Below are positions 46,422-55,296 of a stretch of 64,000 bases of DNA, in pieces. The stretch lies in the NCBI GenBank assembly GCA_020638695.1, contig JACKIB010000012.1:82380-146379 (forward strand). Direction: 5' to 3'. Every line of letters begins with the position of its first letter. Position 1 is the first letter of the stretch. The translations under genes and the position numbers were made by a program. Source of the DNA: Planctomycetota bacterium. GTDB taxonomy: Bacteria > Planctomycetota > UBA1135 > UBA2386. The notes beneath the pieces are model-generated. The model ran no database searches. It was given only the letters and a program-made list of their open reading frames with translations, and was not told the DNA's origin.

Positions 46422-47657
46422 CTACTTCTGCCGCAGCAGCCAGACGAACCCCGTCATATCGCTGCTGCAGATCTTCTCGCGCGCCTTCCAGTGCGCCGAG
46501 TAGGCCTTCTGGGCGCTGCGGATCCGCGGGTTGTCCTTGGAACGCTGCGCCTGGGCCATCTCCTTGCCGAGTGCTTCCTGCTTCTTCGACCAGGACTTCA
46601 TGCGCTCGTGCACCGCGGCCTCGGTGAGACCCTTGGCGGGTGCGTAGATCGTCACGGAATCGCCGAGCAGCAGGTCGAGCTTGCCGTCTTCGTCGACGTC
46701 CGCGACGAACACCCGCACCGCGTGACCGGGGCCCGTGATGTGCGCGCTGCCGAGCGTGATCCCGTCGGGGCTCATCGGGTGCTTGGCCGGCCGGAACAGG
46801 GTGATCGAATCGGCAAACGACGGCTTCGTCTTGCTGCCTTCGTTGCGGAACAGGTAGACCGATCCGCCACTCGACCCGCTGACGAGGTCGAGGTCCCCGT
46901 CGCCGTCCCAGTCGATGAAGAACGGGTCGCTGTGGGCGTCCACCTTCAGCGGCTTGCCGGACTTGGACACGAGACGCGTGCTGCGCGGGGCGAACCGTCC
47001 CCTGCCCTCACCGCGGAACAGCACGAACGTGCCCTCGAAGTTGCCGGACACGATGTCGAGCTTGCCGTCGCCATCGAGATCTACCGCGGTCGGGCGGGTG
47101 CAGATCCGCGGCAGGTCGGGGTCCTTCGGGTTGTCCACTGCGATGATCAGTGGCTTGCCGTCGGTGCCCTCGAGAGCCTTGGCGGCGCGGAACCCGCCCT
47201 TGCCGTTGCCCCAGAGCACCTGGAACAACCCGGCCATGGACCGATCCATGCGCGAGTACGACCCGGACAAGATGTCGATCTGGCCGTCACCGTTCACATC
47301 CACGAACTGTGGAGTCGAGCTGGTGCATCACCAGACGCCCGGGACCTCGGCGACCTTGCCGTCGACTTCGATCCACTGGCCCTTCCCGAGCTTGCCCTTG
47401 CCGAGGTTGCGGTACCACTTCATCTTGCCGCCGGCGAATTGCCCGACGACCAGATCGGCCCTGCCATCCCCATCCACGTCGGCCCAACAAGGACAGGCGT
47501 AGCCAGGGTTCTCGGTGCGCACCGGCACACCGTCTGCCTCCACCTGCGTTGGGGCAGCGAACTCGGGCGCGTGCATTGGTTGGGTGGAACGCGCCTGCTG
47601 CGCCGGCGCCACTGCGGCGGCGAGGCAGAGGGCGAACGGAATGCTCGTGTGTCTCAT
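46422..47657 (-). CDS. Secreted FG-GAP/VCBS repeat protein with in-frame UGA (candidate selenoprotein), paralogue
   Basis: Read through TGA 47328-47330, a 411-residue protein from ATG 47655-47657 (GGGAG upstream) with signal peptide (FALCLAAAVAPAQQ). Five calcium-type repeats: DVDGDGRADLV, DVNGDGQIDIL, DLDGDGKLDIV, DWDGDGDLDLV, DVDEDGKLDLL. A helical segment follows (VHERMKSWSKKQEALG) and the protein ends FVWLLRQK, matching FVWLYERK in the paralogue at 5704-7026. The TGA is codon 110, in Val-Trp-TGA-Cys, between repeats 1 and 2. Downstream PQFVDVNGDG aligns with SQFVDLNGDG. Independent decay at an identical codon in two paralogues is unlikely. I infer selenocysteine; the biochemical role is unknown. 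Confidence 0.8.
47288..47325 (-). promoter_or_regulatory. SECIS-like hairpin, paralogous copy
   Basis: On the minus strand the upper stem TCCAC / GTGGA closes the same AGTTC loop at the same distance (20-24 nt) from the TGA as in the 6663-6703 element. CACC / GGTG pair lower down, with an irregular middle. In the upper stem the copy at 6663 has a U-G pair where this one has C-G, so pairing is kept. Confidence 0.6.
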
Positions 47658-47701
47658 CGGATTCTCCCGGGGTCGCCGCGCCCATCGCGGCGCTCTGCGG
47701 G

Positions 47702-47707
47702 AGCGTA
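47702..47707 (-). promoter_or_regulatory. Possible -10 element of the FG-GAP paralogue
   Basis: TACGCT on the minus strand, in GTGCTACGCTCCC, 44 nt before the ATG. Weak, but of the same type as other boxes in the window. Confidence 0.28.
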
Positions 47708-47789
47708 GCACCTGGCCCGGGCGCTGGGCAGGGCCGGGCGCGAGGCGGATCCGATCCGCAGGACCCGGCGCGGCGCGCAGTTCTCGCTG

Positions 47790-49262
47790 CTACCTGCCGA
47801 GACCGACGCAGTAGCGCTGCACGAGCGTCTCCGGGTCGATCCCTTCGACCGGTGCGCTGATCGAAATGGTGCGGTCCTCGAGGTGCAACTTCAGGCCCTT
47901 CAGCACGGGAAGCGCGATTTCGGCGACCCACTTCAGCTGGTTGGAATCCGTCGACGCCAACCACGACTGCGCGGTGCGGACCAGACTCTGGACTCGAGCA
48001 TGGAGCGCGGTGGCGAACGCCGCGGTGCGACACACCACTTGGATTCGCAGCCGGTCGTGTGGCGCCCCCGGGAGCCACACGGAGACCCGTTCGGGGATTC
48101 CGAACTTCGTGAGCTGCGGCGGGAGATCCAGGCCGGGGACCGTGGCATCGCGCCGCAACCACACGGTCACGGTCGCGTCCGGTGGCCCCACCGCCTCCAG
48201 GATCGCGTCGATCTGCGCCGCGCCGAGAGACTCACCACCCCGCCTACCGGTCGGTCGACCGGTGATGGTCGAGCGGTTCACCACCAGCTGGTGCTGCGGT
48301 GGGAACGCAGTCTCGAGGACCTCCGGCTTGCCGCCGATCGGCGTGTCGGGGGACACCTGTGCGATGCCCTGCCGCAGGCGCGGCACGTCGAATTCACCAT
48401 CGATCCGCAGCCAGTGGGCGCCCTCGGGCTCGTTCGCGCTCGGGTTGCGACCGAACCACACGACGCGACCGACGCGGTGGTTGCCGAACCGACGCGTCAG
48501 CTCGTACGGCGCGATGCCGGGCGCGATCGCCACCATGCTGGCTCCGGCGACCTGCGGCAGACTCAGCGCACCACCCGCCGCCAGGATGTCCGCTTGGAGG
48601 ATTGCGAGGCCCATCATGCGACCCCAGGCGAGCAGCCGGTGGGCCGGTGGCATCTTGCGTGGGTCGTAGCAGCAGACGTAGTCGATCCGCCCGGTCGCGA
48701 GCTTCAACAGGTCGCGAATCGTCACCGTCGGCGGCGGAGCCAACCGGGCTTGACGACCACGCAGGGTGTCGAGCGATTCCCGTGCGGCACGGCGCACATG
48801 GGGATCGGCGACGCCCTGCCGTAGCGCCTTCTCCAACGCCTCGGCGGCGCCTTCCACTTTGGTCCGAGCGGCGAAGCGCACCGCCAGGATCCGGAGCAGT
48901 TGCTCGTGCGGCGATGCGGTCTGCTCGGTGGCGATCAGCCGCAGCACCGCGTCGCGCTTCGCCAACCCGAGCTTGCCGAGCAGGATCTCGGCATCCGCCA
49001 TCGACGCGAGGTCGGTGTTCCCCTGGTAGACCACGGCCAACCACAGCGCGGCGCCCCCGTTCTGCCACACGTTCCCGAAGTCGTCTGCCACGACATCCCT
49101 GAACCGGTTCGGCTGGTCCGGCTGCATCGGGTCGGGGTTGATCTGCAGCCGTCCGTCCCGCTCCAGGCGAAAGCGCAGTTTCGTCGAGAGGAGGTCGAAC
49201 TGGCTCTGCTCCTGGGCGGCGAGCGGCACGGCGATGGCCAGGGTGAGCGCGACGAGTCTCAT
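47790..49262 (-). CDS. Secreted protein of unknown family
   Basis: 490 residues from ATG 49260-49262; signal peptide 1-16 (LTLAIAVPLAAQ). The N-terminal half is helical, with HEAT-like stretches (LILRIL...VRFAARTKVEGAAEALEKAL, VADPHVRRAARESLDTL). The C-terminal half is mixed (VTVWLRRDATVPGLDLPPQL, LRIQVVCRTAAFATALHARV) and a CC pair occurs (YVCCYDPRK). No enzyme signature recognised. It is separated by 83 bp from the radical SAM gene on the same strand. Confidence 0.6.
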   Translation of the reverse strand: MRLVALTLAIAVPLAAQEQSQFDLLSTKLRFRLERDGRLQINPDPMQPDQPNRFRDVVADDFGNVWQNGGAALWLAVVYQGNTDLASMADAEILLGKLGLAKRDAVLRLIATEQTASPHEQLLRILAVRFAARTKVEGAAEALEKALRQGVADPHVRRAARESLDTLRGRQARLAPPPTVTIRDLLKLATGRIDYVCCYDPRKMPPAHRLLAWGRMMGLAILQADILAAGGALSLPQVAGASMVAIAPGIAPYELTRRFGNHRVGRVVWFGRNPSANEPEGAHWLRIDGEFDVPRLRQGIAQVSPDTPIGGKPEVLETAFPPQHQLVVNRSTITGRPTGRRGGESLGAAQIDAILEAVGPPDATVTVWLRRDATVPGLDLPPQLTKFGIPERVSVWLPGAPHDRLRIQVVCRTAAFATALHARVQSLVRTAQSWLASTDSNQLKWVAEIALPVLKGLKLHLEDRTISISAPVEGIDPETLVQRYCVGLGR

Positions 49263-49345
49263 GGGCGACCTGTGTCCGCTACCTGGGGCACACCTGTCGA
49301 TCCGAAGTGGCGCCGGGCAATCTGCCCGACACCGCGCGGACTCGC

Positions 49346-50893
49346 TCAGACGCCAGCCGGTTGCGTCGCCTTCTCGGTCCGGTTCCCGCGCCGCAGCCGC
49401 AGCTTGCGGCGGGTCTCCTGCAGGAACGACTCCATCTTCGATGTCTCGCGACCGCGCACGAAGTTGAAGGCGATGCGGAACACGCGCAGCGGGTGGAACA
49501 GGAACGCCGTGAAGTAGAAGTTCGCGACGATCCAGTACTTCCACCGCGTCATCTGCTTGGCGGTCAGTGCATCGCAGTACTTCCGGTCGTCGGTCATGTA
49601 CTTGTTGTGCACGTAGATCGGCAGCTTCAGGAACGCGTCGTCCATCACCACGCGCCCCTTGGCCTGCAGTTCGCGGACGATCTCGGTGTTGGGCAACGGG
49701 AAGAAGAACCCGGCGGACACGTCATCGACACCCGCCCGCGCCAAGCGGCGGATCATGCGCGCGGTGTCGCGCATGTCGCAGGCCTCGTCGGTCGGGTAGC
49801 CGAGCACCAGGAAGCAACCCACGTTCAAGCCGTTCTTCACCGAGGCGCGCACCGCCCGGAACAGCTTGTCGTCGGTCAGCATCTTCTTCATGTGCTTGCG
49901 GGTCCGCTCCGATCCCGACTCCGGCGCGAAGTTGAGCGACCGGCAACCGGACTGGACCAGCAACCTGGCGACCTCGTCGTCGATGATCTCCGACCGAGTT
50001 CCCGCGGGCAGCTGCCAGGTGATGTGCAACTCGCGGCGCAGGATCTCCTGGGTGAACGAGACCACCCAGTCGCGCTTGAGGATCGCCGTGAGGTCCTGGA
50101 ACGGGAAGTTGTTGGCGCCGAACTGCTCGACGTAGTGTTGGATCTCGTCGGCGACGTCACTCGGCTGGCGCGCGTACCAACGGGTCGTCCACATGTTGGG
50201 CGACGAGCAGTAGGTGCACTGGTACGGGCAGCCGCGGGTGGCGAGGATCGGCACGGTGCGACCGTAGTGGATCCCGGTGACGAACTTGTGCGTGTCGTAG
50301 GCGCGCACGTCGAACAGGTCCCACGCCGGCCACGGGATCTCGTCGATGTTCTTGATCCGATCGCGGCGCTTGTTCTCGGTCGCGTCCCCATCGGCTGTGC
50401 GGTAGCGGATCCCGGGGATCTCGGTGGTGTCGGTGCCGTCCTGCAGGGCGCGGAACAGCGCCACCGCGGTCTCCTCGCCTTCCCCGAGCACGATGTAGTC
50501 GATCGGCGCCTGCTGCATCGACAACGTGGCGACCGCGGTGAAGTGCTCACCGCCGCACACGATCGGCACGTGCGGATGCGCCTGCTTGAGGCGATGGATC
50601 AACTCGCGGACGATCGGCCACGAGTACGACCACATGTTGGTGATGCCGATCGCGCCGGTGTCCGGCGCGATGCGTGCGACGATCTCGTCGACCGACAGTC
50701 CGAGCCGCCAGATGTCGCCTTCGGGCACCATGCGTTCGGGTGCGAGCGCCAGCGCGTCGATCACCGAGACGTCGTGGTGATCCTCCCGCAACACCGCCGC
50801 GATGTACGCCAGGCCGAGCGGCAAGCTCGGTCGCAGCGCCGTCAACCCGTGCTTGTTGATGTACACGGGCGGGTGGATCAGCTGGATCTTCAT
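49346..50893 (-). CDS. B12-binding radical SAM protein
   Basis: 515 residues from ATG 50891-50893. The N-terminal cobalamin-binding-like domain (about 1-150) opens KIQLIHPPVYINKHG and has IVCGGEHFTAVAT, a typical B12-domain strand-loop; the DxHxxG-type base-off His is replaced by a less clear pattern. The radical SAM core follows with RGCPYQCTYCSS, the CxxxCxxC cluster motif (about residues 218-229), then the GSERTRKHMKKM region. The family includes methyltransferases and ring-contraction enzymes such as those acting on lipids or bacteriochlorophyll. A TATAGT box lies 19 nt upstream. Substrate unknown. Confidence 0.85.
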   Translation of the reverse strand: MKIQLIHPPVYINKHGLTALRPSLPLGLAYIAAVLREDHHDVSVIDALALAPERMVPEGDIWRLGLSVDEIVARIAPDTGAIGITNMWSYSWPIVRELIHRLKQAHPHVPIVCGGEHFTAVATLSMQQAPIDYIVLGEGEETAVALFRALQDGTDTTEIPGIRYRTADGDATENKRRDRIKNIDEIPWPAWDLFDVRAYDTHKFVTGIHYGRTVPILATRGCPYQCTYCSSPNMWTTRWYARQPSDVADEIQHYVEQFGANNFPFQDLTAILKRDWVVSFTQEILRRELHITWQLPAGTRSEIIDDEVARLLVQSGCRSLNFAPESGSERTRKHMKKMLTDDKLFRAVRASVKNGLNVGCFLVLGYPTDEACDMRDTARMIRRLARAGVDDVSAGFFFPLPNTEIVRELQAKGRVVMDDAFLKLPIYVHNKYMTDDRKYCDALTAKQMTRWKYWIVANFYFTAFLFHPLRVFRIAFNFVRGRETSKMESFLQETRRKLRLRRGNRTEKATQPAGV

Positions 50894-50912
50894 GGCGGTC
50901 GAGGCCCGGGAA

Positions 50913-50918
50913 ACTATA
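50913..50918 (-). promoter_or_regulatory. Probable -10 element of the radical SAM gene
   Basis: TATAGT on the minus strand, in CGTGCTATAGTTTCC, 19 nt before the ATG. The best -10-like match recognised in the window; the -35 region is weak. Confidence 0.45.
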
Positions 50919-51110
50919 GCACGGGGTGCCAGCCCGAAAGTCCGCTGCCAAGCGGGCGTCCCGTTCCGGGAGCGCGCGATTGGCCGACCGAAAACCGACC
51001 TTGGCAAGGCCGGGTGCGGGCGGCGGAACGAGAACACCCACGCAGCGGTGCGAAATCGGTTGCAGGTCGTGTCCGGACGCGGATACGCGCATCCGAACCG
51101 AGCCCGCCGA

Positions 51111-52826
51111 TCACGGGACCTTCTTCGGCTCCAGGAGCAAGCCGACCTGCTTGCCGTCGCGCAGCACCGTGATGTTCCACGGCGCCTTCGCATCGCGCAT
51201 CGCCGCGACGAGATCCACCACCGACTTGACGGCGGTGCCGTTGATCGCCTGGATCGTGTCGCCGCTCTTCATTCCGCCGGCGTGGGCGATGCCCGAGCTG
51301 TCGACACCGGTCACCTTGAGACCGTCCAGGTCGACGCCGAGTTGCCCCTCCGCGACGGGCTTGGCATCCGAGCGCGGCTTGGGGCGCTCGGCACGTGGCA
51401 ACAGGTGCGGAAGATCCGCGACACCGAGTGCCGCCAGCGCGATCACGGTCGCAGTGTGCCGCTGGTACTCCGGGATCGCCGCGTCAAAGGTGTCCCACTG
51501 GCTGTGCCAGCTGAAGCGGAAGTAGTCGGCGCGGCCGGCGAGGTGCCAGTCGAACGGCGGAACGCCGGCCGCGGCGTACGACGCGTGGTCGCTACCTCCT
51601 CCGCTGCCGAATCGAGCCACCTTGCGCAGCGCGAACACCGGACCCTTGTGGTTGGGGTCGGGCGCCTTCATGGTCATCACCGGAGCCATCACCTTGACCA
51701 TGTCGTCGTACATCGCGTCGGTTACCGACAACCCGTGCGCCCAGTTGGTCCCGGTGTCGTGGTTGAACACGCACGAGACCTTGTCCATCTCCTGGCGGTA
51801 GCGGCGCACGTGGTGCAGCGATCCGAGCAGCCCCTGCTCCTCGCCACCCCACAGGATGAACCGGATGGTGCGACGCGGCTTGACTCCCAGAGTGCTGAGA
51901 ATTCGCGCCGCCTCGAGGGTGGTCGAGCTGCCGGTGCCGTTGTCGGTGGTCCCGGTCGCCTGGTGCCACGAGTCGAGGTGGCCGCACACCACCACGCGCT
52001 CTTCGGGATGCTCGGTGCCGACCAGATCGGCGACCACGTTGTGCAGCACGACCTTCTCGTCGCGGAAACGGTTGCGGATATCCAACTCGACCAGCACCGG
52101 CTGTGACTTGGCCGGCTTGGCGGGAGCACCCTCCCGTTCACTCGCATCCTGCACCGACTCGCCGCTGCGTTCGGCGACCCGCACCATCTCCCACAGCTTC
52201 TCGAATTGGTCGCGCCGCACACACACCTGCACCAGCTTGCGCTGCGCGGCGAACGGCCGGGGGTTGCCGAACACGCGAATCCGGTTGGGGTATTTGGCGT
52301 CGCCGGTCGAGGGATAGAGGACCCCGGCCACCTTTGCCGAGAGGTAGCGAGCCATGATCTCCCTGCTGCGCGGAATGCGCCGAGTGAGGATCCACTTGCC
52401 GCGCAACCGTTCGTCGCGATCGCGGACCTCGGCGTTGCTGGCGCGGATCAGTTCGGCGCGGACTCGGCCTTGGGTACCCGCGGTCCAGGCCTCGGTGGCC
52501 ACCTGCAGGTCCATCTCCACCGGCTCGACGACCCGACCGTGCCACTGGCCGCGGTTCCACACCACGTTCCACTCGCCCCACTTGCTGAGGTGCACCTTCA
52601 GCCCCATCTTCTCGAACTCGCCCTTGGCCCAATTGCAGGCCAACGTGAAGTTGTCGGAGCCGGTCAGGCGGTGACCGATCGTGTTGGTGAGGTAGTCGAG
52701 GTAGTCCATCACCTTGCTGTTGCCGAGCCCTTCCTTCTTGATCAGGTCGGCGACCTCGGGGGACACCTGGGCGGGCAGCAGTGGGACGAACAAGAGCAGC
52801 GGCAGGACGCGGGTCGGGAGCTTCAT
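51111..52826 (-). CDS. Secreted M28-type metallopeptidase with C-terminal PDZ domain
   Basis: 571 residues from ATG 52824-52826, signal peptide 1-19 (LLLFVPLLPAQ). The M28 catalytic core shows VVCGHLDSWH (zinc His/Asp), TDNGTGSSTTLEAA (bridging Asp), ILWGGEEQGLLGS (Glu pair), FNHDTGTN and SDHASYAAAGVPPF (zinc His). A C-terminal PDZ domain (about 485-571) has SGIAHAGGMKSGDTIQAING. It probably acts as an exported aminopeptidase or carboxypeptidase. Located just upstream of no recognised partner; the aconitase gene starts 27 bp beyond in the opposite reading of the operon, with its stop at 52880. Peptide substrate unknown. Confidence 0.88.
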   Translation of the reverse strand: MKLPTRVLPLLLFVPLLPAQVSPEVADLIKKEGLGNSKVMDYLDYLTNTIGHRLTGSDNFTLACNWAKGEFEKMGLKVHLSKWGEWNVVWNRGQWHGRVVEPVEMDLQVATEAWTAGTQGRVRAELIRASNAEVRDRDERLRGKWILTRRIPRSREIMARYLSAKVAGVLYPSTGDAKYPNRIRVFGNPRPFAAQRKLVQVCVRRDQFEKLWEMVRVAERSGESVQDASEREGAPAKPAKSQPVLVELDIRNRFRDEKVVLHNVVADLVGTEHPEERVVVCGHLDSWHQATGTTDNGTGSSTTLEAARILSTLGVKPRRTIRFILWGGEEQGLLGSLHHVRRYRQEMDKVSCVFNHDTGTNWAHGLSVTDAMYDDMVKVMAPVMTMKAPDPNHKGPVFALRKVARFGSGGGSDHASYAAAGVPPFDWHLAGRADYFRFSWHSQWDTFDAAIPEYQRHTATVIALAALGVADLPHLLPRAERPKPRSDAKPVAEGQLGVDLDGLKVTGVDSSGIAHAGGMKSGDTIQAINGTAVKSVVDLVAAMRDAKAPWNITVLRDGKQVGLLLEPKKVP

Positions 52827-52879
52827 GGCACGGGCTTGCTTGCGGGCACGGGATCCGGGGCGGCGACCACCCCTACGGA

Positions 52880-54853
52880 TCACAGCTGGTCGGGGCTGGC
52901 GATGTAACCGAGAAACGCCGAGGCCGCGACCACCAGAGGGCTGGCCAGGTAGACATCACCCGGACCGGAACGGCCCGGGAAGTTGCGGTTGATCGCTGAA
53001 ACGGTGACCTGCCCCGGCCGATCGGACACGCCGGGTCCGGCCTTGATGCAGGCGCCGCAGCTCGGGTCGATCAGCTCCACGCCAGCGCGTTCGAACAACT
53101 CGATGTAGCCCACCGAATCGGCGTAGCGGCGGATGTGCTGGCTGCCGAACTGGATGTAGAGGCGCACACCGTCGGCGATCGCCCTGCCTCGCTCCAACGC
53201 ACGGCGCACCACGCTGGCGTACATGTCCATGTCCGCCTTCTTGCCGCCCGTGCACGATCCGCCGTACGCGATGTCGATCGCCACGCGTTCGCCGAGCGAG
53301 GCCAGCGGGACGCCGTTGCGCGGGTCGCCCGGGGTCGCCACCATCGGCGCGATCGCGCCGAGGTCGATGTCGAAGACCTTGCAGTACTCCGCGCCCGGAT
53401 CCGCGCGGACGATGCCGGCCCGCACCGCTTCGGCGGCCAGGCCGCGCATCTCGACCAGGTAGTCCACCACCGTTTCGTCGGCTTCCTGGATCCCGGTGAA
53501 CCCACCGGCCTCGACCGCCATGTTGGTCAGCGTCGCCCGCTCGTCGAGCGGTAGGCCCGCGGCCCCAGGACCACCGAACTCGAGCACCTTGCCGATGCCC
53601 TCCCCGCTCTTGAAGAACGGTTGGCTGAGCAGGTGCAACATCACGTCCTTGCCGCACACGCCGTCGCGCAGCGCACCGCGCAGTTCGACCCGTGCGGTCT
53701 CCGGAACGCGGACGCGCACGTCCTTGGTGAACCACGAGTTCGCCATGTCGGTCGAGCCGACCCCGAACGCGAAGCAGCCGAGCGCCCCCGCCATGCAGGT
53801 GTGCGAGTCGGTGCCGATCACCAACTGACCGGGCAGGGCGATCTCCTCGATGACGATGTTGTGGCAGATGCCCTCCGACCCGACTGCCACGCCGTCGCGT
53901 TCGACCTCGCCGTACAGCTTGACGCCCTGTGCGCTGGTGAAGCGCTCCTGAACGGTCGCCAGGCTGGCCGCCTGCTCGCGCAAGCCCAGCGCGACGTGCG
54001 CCTCGGGCATCACGCGATCGAGGAACGTCAGGTGATCGCGGAACGCGAACACCGACTCGGGGTCCTGCACCTGCGCCTCGGCGCCCAGCCCCATGCGGAA
54101 CAGCGACTCCGCCATCGCGGTGACGTACTCGTGCGAGAACCGCACATCGGTGCGCACGAACAGCGCATCTCCGGGGCGCACCGCGACGATGCCGGTGGCG
54201 CCGGTCTTCGCGTCGGCGATCGCACGGCTGGCGATGATCTTCTCGCACAGCGTCATCGGTCGCGCCGCGGTGGCCACCGCCGGCGGCGTCACCGCACCGG
54301 CGAGCCGCGCCTTGTTGTAGGCGAACAGCCCGCCGTGCTCGACGATCGCCGCGCCGATCGGGTCGAGTCCCTTGGTGAACTCGGCGATCTCGATCGACTC
54401 GCCGCGCTCGATCCGTTCGATCAGGCCGAAGTCGGTCGAAGTGAGCAACCCGATGTTCTGACAGTTCTGCCCGTAGATCTTCTCGATGCTCTTGGCGATC
54501 ACCAGCTGCACGCCGGACGTCAGCTCGGAGAACGGCGCGGTCTCGCGACTGCTGCCGCAGCCCTTGGAGATCCCGCTGACGATCACCCCGAAGCCTCCGC
54601 CGCGAATCGCGTCCTTCTTGACGACACCACCCCGCAGGCCCACCAAGCAGTAGCGCGCCAGGGTTTCATCGTAGTAGTAGCACACCCACCCGGGCGTCAG
54701 CTCGTCGGTGGAGATGTTGTCGATCAGCTTGCGGGCGGGGTCGTAGGCCAGCTGTTCGCCGCCGTACAGCTGCGCAGCCAACTGGTCGGCGTCCTCGGTG
54801 AGGTAGAGAATGCGACCCTGGATCGCAACTCGGGTGCGCTTGGTGTCGGTCAT
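52880..54853 (-). CDS. Aconitase-family hydro-lyase, swivel-first fusion (3-isopropylmalate dehydratase-like)
   Basis: 657 residues. The small (LeuD-like swivel) domain comes first: GISKGCGSSRETAPFSE (about 93-109). The large catalytic (LeuC-like) part follows: TDSHTCMAGALGCF, GGSCTGGKKADMDMYASV and the cluster pair DPSCGACIKAGPG near the C-terminus, giving the three 4Fe-4S cysteines. Normal aconitases have the swivel last, and LeuC and LeuD are separate. Isomerisation of isopropylmalate or a related hydroxyacid is likely, but a homoaconitase-like or other substrate cannot be excluded. No leuA/leuB adjacent. Confidence 0.85.
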   Translation of the reverse strand: MTDTKRTRVAIQGRILYLTEDADQLAAQLYGGEQLAYDPARKLIDNISTDELTPGWVCYYYDETLARYCLVGLRGGVVKKDAIRGGGFGVIVSGISKGCGSSRETAPFSELTSGVQLVIAKSIEKIYGQNCQNIGLLTSTDFGLIERIERGESIEIAEFTKGLDPIGAAIVEHGGLFAYNKARLAGAVTPPAVATAARPMTLCEKIIASRAIADAKTGATGIVAVRPGDALFVRTDVRFSHEYVTAMAESLFRMGLGAEAQVQDPESVFAFRDHLTFLDRVMPEAHVALGLREQAASLATVQERFTSAQGVKLYGEVERDGVAVGSEGICHNIVIEEIALPGQLVIGTDSHTCMAGALGCFAFGVGSTDMANSWFTKDVRVRVPETARVELRGALRDGVCGKDVMLHLLSQPFFKSGEGIGKVLEFGGPGAAGLPLDERATLTNMAVEAGGFTGIQEADETVVDYLVEMRGLAAEAVRAGIVRADPGAEYCKVFDIDLGAIAPMVATPGDPRNGVPLASLGERVAIDIAYGGSCTGGKKADMDMYASVVRRALERGRAIADGVRLYIQFGSQHIRRYADSVGYIELFERAGVELIDPSCGACIKAGPGVSDRPGQVTVSAINRNFPGRSGPGDVYLASPLVVAASAFLGYIASPDQL

Positions 54854-55296
54854 GGTGCAGGCTCAATCTAGTGCCCCTCGTCTGAAGTTCGCAGCAAATG
54901 TGGCTGCGTCAGTCGATTCGCGCGCAGACAAGCGGAGGAGCCGCAACGCAGCGAGCGGATCGAATGGCCGGGCACATGTGCTGCGAACTCCGGACGCGGG
55001 GCACTGGTGGGTCGTCGCCGAAGTTCGTCGCATGAGTCGTCGAGTCGTGCGGTTCGCGCGCAAGGGGCTGCGCCGGTATGGCTCGTCGGTCGACGAGTGG
55101 AGCGGCAGCGGTCCGGCGAGCGCCAGAATCGCGGCGGCAGACCACCCCTGCCCCGCGGCCCGCTGCCTGGACAGCCGCGGCTCTCTGCCCGCGCAGGCAC
55201 GGGAACCAGGACGAACCGGCGGGCCCCCGGTGACCCCTGAACCCCCCGCACCCTTCGACGTCCGGTGCGTCGGCTCCGCGGGACGGGCGACGCGGT
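54854..55296. other. Intergenic region with a degenerate repeat
   Basis: About 440 bp between two minus-strand metabolic genes. Bases about 55018-55105 resemble 36205-36290. No credible gene. Possible TAGATT box (minus strand) close to the aconitase start. Confidence 0.35.

Noticed and set aside
6706..47330. TGA reassigned to Trp, or sequencing error, as explanation for interrupted genes
   Set aside because: TGA is a normal stop for many genes here, and two paralogues have it at the same codon with a conserved hairpin.
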